DNA from: Anaerolinea sp.
GTDB taxonomy: Bacteria > Chloroflexota > Anaerolineae > Anaerolineales > Anaerolineaceae
Direction of reading: 5' to 3'
Assembly (NCBI GenBank): GCA_020216845.1
Contig: JAIWNK010000093.1
Span: 1-10,000 of the forward strand
Length of the DNA: 10,000 nucleotides
Position 1 is the first letter of the stretch; every line of letters starts with the position of its first letter. Below the pieces are notes generated by a model, which was given only the letters and a program-made list of their open reading frames with translations, searched no databases and had not been told where the DNA came from. This document shows positions 1-6,039 of this stretch, piece by piece. The position numbers and the translations under genes are program-made.

Positions 1-789
1 TCATTCAATGCCCCGACATGGAAGGAACACCTAGAAAACCGCCTCAAACCCGGTGAAGGGCTATTCATTCGCTTAGCCCTGCATGACGTTGGCCCCGATT
101 GCAAAACCCAGGGGCAACTCTCCTGGCAAAACCTATATGCCGGCATCGGTGGTGCGCAAGTCTTTCTGCGCGCTGGCAACTTCTACCCATATGAAGCAAC
201 CGGCGCCGTCAAACGACACCCTCGCACCGCCATTGCCCTCAACAATCAATACATTTATTTTGTCGTTGTAGATGGCCGCCGCGATGATTTCTCCGTTGGC
301 ATGACACTTGAAGAACTATCCAACTTCTTGGTCAGCGAACTGAAAGCCACCTGGGCCGTCAACCAAGATGGCGGTGGTTCTTCAACCATGATCGTCAATG
401 GCCAACTGATGAACAACCCAAGCGATGCCTGCCCCAAAGGCACCCCTGTGACCTATTTTCGCGACACCACCATCCCAATGGGTTGCGAACGCCCCGTTGT
501 GAATGGCCTCATCATGGCTTATGCCGCACCGCGCCAAAACTCCCCCAATCAACTTTCCGCCGGCCAAAATCTGAAAACAATCGGCGACACAAGTTTGCGT
601 GTTGGCCCTGGCGATAATTACGCCGAATTCTTCTCGATTCCTGCCAAACAAACCGTTACCATTGTTGCTCATCCGCTCAATGGTGTGCTGGCCCGCCAAA
701 CTTACTGGTGGAAAGTAAGAGCCATCAAAAATGATGGCAGCAGCGTTGAAGGCTGGCTGCCTGAATACACCTTACAACTATCCCACTAA
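1..789 (+). CDS. Phosphodiester glycosidase (NAGPA-like) domain protein with C-terminal SH3-like module, 5' end missing
   Basis: The frame is open from the first base to the stop at 787-789, giving 262 visible residues; the true start is outside the window. The visible part has the hallmarks of the phosphodiester-glycosidase/NAGPA family (PF09992, formerly DUF2233): HPRTAIAL at visible residues 73-80, VVVDGR at 88-93, SVGMTLEEL at 98-106, the glycine-rich NQDGGGSSTM at 121-130, and VVNGL at 166-170. In the mammalian relative (the uncovering enzyme) this domain removes N-acetylglucosamine from a sugar phosphodiester; bacterial substrates are mostly unknown. Residues about 191-262 resemble a bacterial SH3-like module (LRVGPGDNY, WWKVR, GWLPEY), usually a cell-wall or polysaccharide binding fold. 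Such proteins are usually exported, but the N-terminus that would show a signal peptide is not visible. The alpha-galactosidase gene starts 14 bases downstream, so the two are probably co-transcribed. An internal ATG at 301 is not the start, because conserved family sequence precedes it. Confidence 0.85.
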   Translation, partial: SFNAPTWKEHLENRLKPGEGLFIRLALHDVGPDCKTQGQLSWQNLYAGIGGAQVFLRAGNFYPYEATGAVKRHPRTAIALNNQYIYFVVVDGRRDDFSVGMTLEELSNFLVSELKATWAVNQDGGGSSTMIVNGQLMNNPSDACPKGTPVTYFRDTTIPMGCERPVVNGLIMAYAAPRQNSPNQLSAGQNLKTIGDTSLRVGPGDNYAEFFSIPAKQTVTIVAHPLNGVLARQTYWWKVRAIKNDGSSVEGWLPEYTLQLSH

Positions 790-803
790 CACCAAGGACC
801 CTC

Positions 804-2888
804 ATGCCCATTTCTGTATACAATCGAACATGGATTCTCGAAACCGAACACAGTGCCTATGTTTTCGGTCTCAATCGCGCCGGAATGCTAGTAAATTGTT
901 TTTGGGGAAATCGTCTTCCCGCCCGACATGACTATCCCGAGCCACCCGATAGCAGTGGTTGGGCCTCATTTGATGGCCCCGCGCAATGCTTACCTGAAGA
1001 ATACCCTTGCTACGGCGGAATGAGTTATCACGAGCCCTGCCTAAAAGCATGTTTCGCCGATGGCGTGCGCGACGTCCGACTTTCCTTTCAATCCGCCAGT
1101 CAAGCCGATGCTGAACACCTCGTCCTTCATCTGCATGATCCATACTATCCACTTGCTGTTGACCTGCATTACCGCCTGCACCCACAATGCGACATCCTCG
1201 AACGTTGGGCCGAGCTGCGCAACGAAGGCAATGCCATCATCCAAGTCGAGCGCGCCCTCTCGGCAGCCTGGCAACTACCTGGCCCATCCGCTCAACGCCT
1301 CAGCCATTTAAGCGGACGCTGGAATGACGAATTCAACCTGCACCGCCAACCCCTCACCCCCGGCGTCTTCCAACTTGAAAGCCGACGCATGTCCAGCAGT
1401 CATCAACACAACCCATGGTTTGCTCTGGATAACGGCTCTGCAACAGAAGAAAGCGGTCAGGTTTGGTTTGGCCTATTGAGCTGGAGCGGTAGCTGGAAGC
1501 TGCTAGCCGAAACCACCCCTTTTAGCAGCACCCGCCTGCTCATCGGCCTAAACGACTGGGATTTCTGCTGGCAATTGCACCCCGGCGAAACCTTCACCTG
1601 CCCGGTTTCTCTCGCTGGCTACACGCAAAACGGCTTTGGCGCGGCAAGCCGACTGTTGCACACACACCTACGCACCCAATTGCCCCACGCCCCTGCACTG
1701 CACAAAGTCCTTTACAACTCATGGGAAGCGACCCTCTTTGATGTCTCTGCGGAAGGACAAGCAAAGCTGGCCGAAATTGCCGCACAACTCGGCGTTGAGC
1801 GCTTTGTTATGGACGATGGTTGGTTCCTGGGCCGTCATCACGATGCCGCCGGCCTGGGCGACTGGAAACCCGACCCCACCAAGTTCCCTCATGGCCTCAC
1901 CCCGCTTATTCGCCGCGTACACGACCTTGGCATGGATTTTGGCCTCTGGCTCGAGCCGGAAATGGTCAACCCCAATAGTGACCTGTACCGCGCTCACCCC
2001 GATTGGGTGTTGCATTATCCCACCCGACCGCGCACAACAGCTCGCAACCAACTGATGCTCAACCTGGCGCGCCCCGACGTGCAGGAATACCTGATCCAAT
2101 CGCTCAGCAGCTTACTTTCCGAAAACGACATTGCCTTCATCAAATGGGACATGAACCGCAATGTCAGCGAAGCCGGTTGGCCGGATGCTCCCGGTGACCC
2201 CCGTCAGGTATGGGTAGAATACACCCGGGGTGTCTATCACGTCTGGAACACCCTGCGCACCCGCTTTCCAAACATTGTTTGGCAATCTTGCTCTGGAGGC
2301 GGTGGGCGCGCTGACGCCGGCATCTTACATCTCGCTGACCAAATTTGGCCCTCCGACAACACCTCCGCCCTGGCCCGGCTACGCATCCAAGAAGGCTTCT
2401 CACAAGCCTATCCGGCCAACACAATGGAAGCTTGGGTCACCGATGCCGATCGGCACCAACTTTCACTTGACTTCCGCTTCCACGTCAGCATGTGCGGCAG
2501 CCTGGGCATTGGCGGCAACCTGTTGGCATGGAGCACCGCCGAGCGCCTGACCGCCGCCCGTCACATTGCCCGCTATAAAGCCATCCGCCCCATTGTTCAG
2601 CTTGGCGACCTGTATCGGCTCAGGTCATTTGCTGCTGACGGCAACCCCGCCTTGCTCTATTTAGACCAAGACCGCGCGCACGGCGTCTTGTTTGCCTTTT
2701 GCACACGTGCAGATAACCCCGCTGCTCCCACGCCCATCTCCATTCGCCTCCAAGGCCTGCTCCCTGATGGATTATACATGATGGAAAGCCAACCCCTTGC
2801 CCGTTCCGGCGCTTCCTGGATGCAACAAGGCCTGACCCTGCCCCTTAAACCAGGCGAAAGCCTGCTGCTACAAATTGAGCGGGTTTAA
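804..2888 (+). CDS. Alpha-galactosidase, glycoside hydrolase family 36
   Basis: Complete 694-residue protein, close to the usual 700-750 of bacterial GH36 enzymes. It hydrolyses terminal alpha-1,6-galactose from oligosaccharides such as melibiose and raffinose, with retention of configuration. Layout: N-terminal beta-sandwich about 1-290, with SSHQHNPWFAL at 198-208; (beta/alpha)8 barrel about 300-600; small C-terminal beta domain to 694. Active-site signatures are intact: NSWEAT 305-310, VMDDGW 335-340 (D337/D338 expected to bind galactose hydroxyls), LWLEPEMVNP 381-390, IKWDMNR 446-452 with nucleophile D449, SCSGGGGRAD 495-504, and WPSDNTSA 515-522 with acid/base D518. The 69-residue spacing between the two catalytic Asp residues fits the family. 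There is no signal peptide, so it should act in the cytoplasm on imported oligosaccharides, but no transporter is visible here. The ATG at 804 is preceded by AAGGA (794-798) with a 5-base spacer. A strong hairpin follows the stop. Confidence 0.96.
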   Translation: MPISVYNRTWILETEHSAYVFGLNRAGMLVNCFWGNRLPARHDYPEPPDSSGWASFDGPAQCLPEEYPCYGGMSYHEPCLKACFADGVRDVRLSFQSASQADAEHLVLHLHDPYYPLAVDLHYRLHPQCDILERWAELRNEGNAIIQVERALSAAWQLPGPSAQRLSHLSGRWNDEFNLHRQPLTPGVFQLESRRMSSSHQHNPWFALDNGSATEESGQVWFGLLSWSGSWKLLAETTPFSSTRLLIGLNDWDFCWQLHPGETFTCPVSLAGYTQNGFGAASRLLHTHLRTQLPHAPALHKVLYNSWEATLFDVSAEGQAKLAEIAAQLGVERFVMDDGWFLGRHHDAAGLGDWKPDPTKFPHGLTPLIRRVHDLGMDFGLWLEPEMVNPNSDLYRAHPDWVLHYPTRPRTTARNQLMLNLARPDVQEYLIQSLSSLLSENDIAFIKWDMNRNVSEAGWPDAPGDPRQVWVEYTRGVYHVWNTLRTRFPNIVWQSCSGGGGRADAGILHLADQIWPSDNTSALARLRIQEGFSQAYPANTMEAWVTDADRHQLSLDFRFHVSMCGSLGIGGNLLAWSTAERLTAARHIARYKAIRPIVQLGDLYRLRSFAADGNPALLYLDQDRAHGVLFAFCTRADNPAAPTPISIRLQGLLPDGLYMMESQPLARSGASWMQQGLTLPLKPGESLLLQIERV

Positions 2889-2905
2889 CAAACATTTCTC
2901 CAACA

Positions 2906-2942
2906 AAACGCTCCCCACCTGACCAAAAGGCGGGGAGCGTTT
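2906..2942. terminator. Bidirectional intrinsic terminator between convergent operons
   Basis: A perfect 11-bp inverted repeat: 2906-2916 pairs with 2932-2942. Three more pairs are possible inside it (2918-2920 with 2928-2930). It sits in the 74-base gap between the stop of the alpha-galactosidase gene (+) and the stop of the GH57 gene (-). Reading +, the stem ends in TTT followed by ATCTT; reading -, it ends in TTTT followed by G. The U-tracts are short in both directions, so efficiency is uncertain, but position and stem strength fit a shared terminator. Confidence 0.8.
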
Positions 2943-2962
2943 ATCTTACCCCAACAGAAACA

Positions 2963-5900
2963 CTACTTCACGCGCAGCATCTCAATCTGCGCAAAATCTT
3001 CAGGCGTCATCTCTTCCATTGCCTTGTTACTAGAAGGATACGTCCCCAACATTTGCGCCTGCGTCGGTTCCTCTCCTTCCGGCCAAACCAAATCCATCAC
3101 TCGCGTGTGATTGGCATCGGCCTTGGCACCGCCAAAGCGCCATTGTGCAGCCGTTTCATTCACATCACGCACACGCCAAACCCCCGCCGAAGGATAACCT
3201 TCCTGCCCAAGAATAACCGCGGCATAAGCCCACTGTGTTGGGTCACCATCGCCAAACACCTCTTTGGGCACGCGCAACGTCACAGAACGCCCTGCTGGAT
3301 CTACCACAATCTTGAAACTCGCCTCGGTAAACTGCACCGGCTCCTTGGTTGCAGCATCCGGCACCAGAATCTGCGGCGTCCAACCCTCAGCCCAAACCGC
3401 ATACTCCCAGCCATAGCCCTGTTTCAAAGCGAGATTACGCCCCGGCAACAACATGCGCGCCCCTGTTCCCGCCCCAGGATCTTTATCCACATACACATCC
3501 AGGGTTTGCACAGCCAAATTGTTCGGCGAACCCCACGGGTTAGAAATCGGCCCAAACAGCGTAAACTTGAAGATGATATTCTTATCATCATAGGCCACGC
3601 GGAAAGACTTGATGTCAAACATCTTGCCCTGGAAGACACCATCGGTTGCATACGTATACGTACCCGGCCCATTATCATCCCCTTCCGGGTCATTCACTTC
3701 CAACACGGCGGTTGAAGTCCCCAAATCGGGCAAAATGACCTGCGCCGGGCCACCAACGGGCAACATCTGTGACCCAGGCTCGGCCACCACCACCAGACGA
3801 ATCTCATCGCCCGTATCCATCTCGCCAAAATAGGCAAATGGGATGGCCATCTCCACCACATCACCACTCGCGGCAACCTGACCAACCATATCACCAGCCT
3901 GCCAGGCACTGTCTTTGGGCAGGTAAGCCTGCAACTGCGCGTCCTTGCCGTTCCACTCTAACAAATGCGTTGCCGCCAGGCCCAACAGCACCGGGGCTGC
4001 TGCCGCATCAGCAGAACGAACATAGGGCACACTGCTAGTTGCACGCGGGGCCACCAAATACAACCCTACCCGATCCACGCTTGCCGACAAATCCAGCTTG
4101 ACATACAGATTCTTGGCATCCATCAAATATGCCAGGCCGCGAACCGGTGAGGTTACACCTTCCACAGCATAAGTTGCCGCGCCATCCCACTCTGCGCCAC
4201 CAACGCCATCCAGCTTGGGTGTTGCCAGCCCCTGCAACGGCTGCGTTGCCGTTACCGGACGCGGCTGAATGATTGGCACATCCACAAAGCTCGGCACCGG
4301 CTCACCCAACGACACAAACACATTGCGCAACAGTGCCCGAAATCCCTTGTCAAAATAATCATCCTGCCCCGAATCCTGATCGGCGCCATACCACCAGAAC
4401 CAATCCGAGCCCTCAGCAAGGTACATGTAATCTTGCGCCTGTGCAATTGCCTCAGGAGAAGCCTGTCGAACTTTGCTGATATCATATTTGGCCAGCACCT
4501 CGCGCGTCTGCCGCAAATATTCCCAAGCGGTTGTCTCTTCGCTTTCCCCAATCCAGGTATCATAGTTCGGGCTGAACCATGCCCCAGCAAACAAATTATC
4601 CAACGAACGCTGCTCCGGATACCAGGCCAGATACTGCGAAGGCGTCACCGTTTGCAGCGTTTTGCTCTCCGAAAGCAAACGGTAGAGATTGTTGAAAAAC
4701 TCCTTGCCATCATTATCATAATTTTCCCAGGCGTTCTCGCCATCCAGAATAATGCTGACAACATGCGGCCCCGTAGCGTTTTGCTCTTTGAGCCGGGCAC
4801 GAATATTCTCCAGGCGCTGAATCAAATCCTTGGCAGCCGCCTCGCCTGAAACACCGGAATAGGTAAAACCAACCTTATCAGAAATAACCCCATCGCGGAA
4901 GAAAACCGCCAGTTGGTTACCGCTTGCATCCTTGACGTAATAGGGGCGGTACAAATCATCCGCCTGCCGAACCGTATCTTTCGGGTCGCGCAGGAAGCTA
5001 TCAATTCCCAACGACTTGGCAAGCACCGGCTCGCCCGTCGCCATCCATTGATAACCGCTCTTAATCACAAACGGCACCATCACTTGCGCAACTGAGCCTT
5101 CACCCGGCCACAGCCCGCGCGGCTTTTGCCCAAAATTTTCCTCATAGAGTTGCACACTGCGCTCCAAATGGGCGTTTGCATCCTGTGGATACGAAAACCG
5201 TTGCGGCGTTTCAGCACCGGGGTTGCCAATCTTGGCCAGGTTGGTATCAATCACCAACGGCAAAATTGGATGCGCATAGGGGGTTGTGATCACTTCAATT
5301 TGCCCGGCATCTTGTAATTTCTTATGCAAGGGCAACACTTCTTGAATGACCTGACGCGCCTTATCAAAAACGATCTTCTTGTCTTCCTCGCTGAAATTGC
5401 GTCCCTTTTCAACCAACGCGTTCAATGGCTTTTCTGCCAAAAAATCGGGGTCAAACCATGCCAGGTTAAACCACACCTGCAAATCGCGGTAATCCTGCTC
5501 GGTAAACTTCTCCAAAGCAGCATCAATCGCTTTGGCATCCGTTCCGCCGCGCAAATCCAGCAATTCCTGATAGCGCGGATAACGAGCAATGATTTTGCCC
5601 CAATTCACATCATAAAAACGCTGCAAGATAAACCGCTTCTCCTCTGTTGTCAATTGGTTGGCCGGCTTCTCCGCCATCACCCAATACAAATCTTTGGCGC
5701 CATTCTTGGCATAGTCTTCCAGCTGCCGAATCAGCACCGGCGTAATGTTAAACGTCACGTGCACATTCGGATACTTGGCCACCATCGAAGCCATGTCGTA
5801 GTAATCCTTAGTTGCATGAACACGCACCCAAGGACGGGTATAGACACCATTCTCATCCTTGTAATACAAGGGTTGATGCTGATGCCAAACAATGTTGACA

Positions 5901-6010
5901 AACAACACATCATCGGCATTCGCCGGCTTGGTCGGTGCTTTGGTGCCACAGGCACTCAACAGCATTGAAAGCAACACCAACACAGAAAGCAAAAAATTCA
6001 GCCGTTTCAT
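2963..6010 (-). CDS. Surface lipoprotein GH57 amylopullulanase/alpha-amylase-like enzyme with two C-terminal beta modules
   Basis: 1015 residues from the chosen start. Residues 1-21 form a lipoprotein signal peptide (MKRLN, a hydrophobic core, lipobox LLSAC with lipidated Cys21), so the protein should be anchored outside the cytoplasmic membrane. The GH57 catalytic domain spans about 34-575. Its conserved regions are visible: HQHQP at 43-47, TPYAHPILP at 243-251, GLWPGEGSV around nucleophile Glu304, and ILDGENAWE around acid/base Asp423; an aromatic block WFWWYG lies near 537-542. The family cleaves or transfers alpha-1,4 glucans, and members with this layout are often amylopullulanases that also cut alpha-1,6 bonds. 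The exact specificity cannot be read from sequence. Residues about 593-760 look like a DOMON/CBM9-like beta-sandwich, and about 769-975 like the glucodextranase C-terminal module (PF09985). The ATG at 6010 has a strong Shine-Dalgarno; an upstream in-frame ATG (6043) would put charged residues before the signal peptide and overlap the preceding gene. Last gene of the operon, 29 bases after the glycosyltransferase-propeller gene. Stop is TAG. Confidence 0.93.
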   Translation of the reverse strand: MKRLNFLLSVLVLLSMLLSACGTKAPTKPANADDVLFVNIVWHQHQPLYYKDENGVYTRPWVRVHATKDYYDMASMVAKYPNVHVTFNITPVLIRQLEDYAKNGAKDLYWVMAEKPANQLTTEEKRFILQRFYDVNWGKIIARYPRYQELLDLRGGTDAKAIDAALEKFTEQDYRDLQVWFNLAWFDPDFLAEKPLNALVEKGRNFSEEDKKIVFDKARQVIQEVLPLHKKLQDAGQIEVITTPYAHPILPLVIDTNLAKIGNPGAETPQRFSYPQDANAHLERSVQLYEENFGQKPRGLWPGEGSVAQVMVPFVIKSGYQWMATGEPVLAKSLGIDSFLRDPKDTVRQADDLYRPYYVKDASGNQLAVFFRDGVISDKVGFTYSGVSGEAAAKDLIQRLENIRARLKEQNATGPHVVSIILDGENAWENYDNDGKEFFNNLYRLLSESKTLQTVTPSQYLAWYPEQRSLDNLFAGAWFSPNYDTWIGESEETTAWEYLRQTREVLAKYDISKVRQASPEAIAQAQDYMYLAEGSDWFWWYGADQDSGQDDYFDKGFRALLRNVFVSLGEPVPSFVDVPIIQPRPVTATQPLQGLATPKLDGVGGAEWDGAATYAVEGVTSPVRGLAYLMDAKNLYVKLDLSASVDRVGLYLVAPRATSSVPYVRSADAAAAPVLLGLAATHLLEWNGKDAQLQAYLPKDSAWQAGDMVGQVAASGDVVEMAIPFAYFGEMDTGDEIRLVVVAEPGSQMLPVGGPAQVILPDLGTSTAVLEVNDPEGDDNGPGTYTYATDGVFQGKMFDIKSFRVAYDDKNIIFKFTLFGPISNPWGSPNNLAVQTLDVYVDKDPGAGTGARMLLPGRNLALKQGYGWEYAVWAEGWTPQILVPDAATKEPVQFTEASFKIVVDPAGRSVTLRVPKEVFGDGDPTQWAYAAVILGQEGYPSAGVWRVRDVNETAAQWRFGGAKADANHTRVMDLVWPEGEEPTQAQMLGTYPSSNKAMEEMTPEDFAQIEMLRVK
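3086..4234 (-). other. Tandem C-terminal modules of the GH57 protein (DOMON/CBM9-like, then glucodextranase C-terminal type)
   Basis: This is the part of the GH57 gene after the catalytic domain, about residues 593-975. The first module starts near the motif LDGVGGAEWDGAATY and contains the strand-rich stretch NLYVKLDLSA. The second starts near VNDPEGDDNGPGTYTY and contains KNIIFKFTLFG, TLDVYVDKDPGAGTG and RVRDVNETAAQWRFGG. The pattern of the second strongly recalls the glucodextranase C-terminal family found at the end of several GH57 and GH15 glucanases. Module boundaries are estimated by eye. Confidence 0.65.
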
Positions 6011-6019
6011 CTCACGCTT

Positions 6020-6025
6020 CCTCCT
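6020..6025 (-). promoter_or_regulatory. Ribosome binding site deciding the GH57 start
   Basis: On the - strand this reads AGGAGG, a near-perfect Shine-Dalgarno, 9 bases before the ATG at 6010. It lies inside the N-terminal coding region of the longer possible reading (ATG at 6043), so it argues that translation begins at 6010. It falls in the 29-base gap after the stop of the preceding gene. Confidence 0.85.
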
Positions 6026-6039
6026 GATCAGAAAAAGAT

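Noticed and set aside
791..802. Twelve-base sequence ACCAAGGACCCT repeated at 9737-9748
   Set aside because: A few exact 12-base matches are expected by chance in 10 kb, and one copy is a ribosome-site region while the other is inside the GH13 coding sequence.
1719..2099. Frames on the - strand within the alpha-galactosidase gene
   Set aside because: They lie entirely inside a gene whose catalytic residues are intact; no ribosome site or family signal supports them.
5324..5968. Open frames on the + strand opposite the GH57 gene (also 3053-3715)
   Set aside because: Same explanation: antisense shadows of a well-supported gene, with low-complexity basic translations and no family resemblance.
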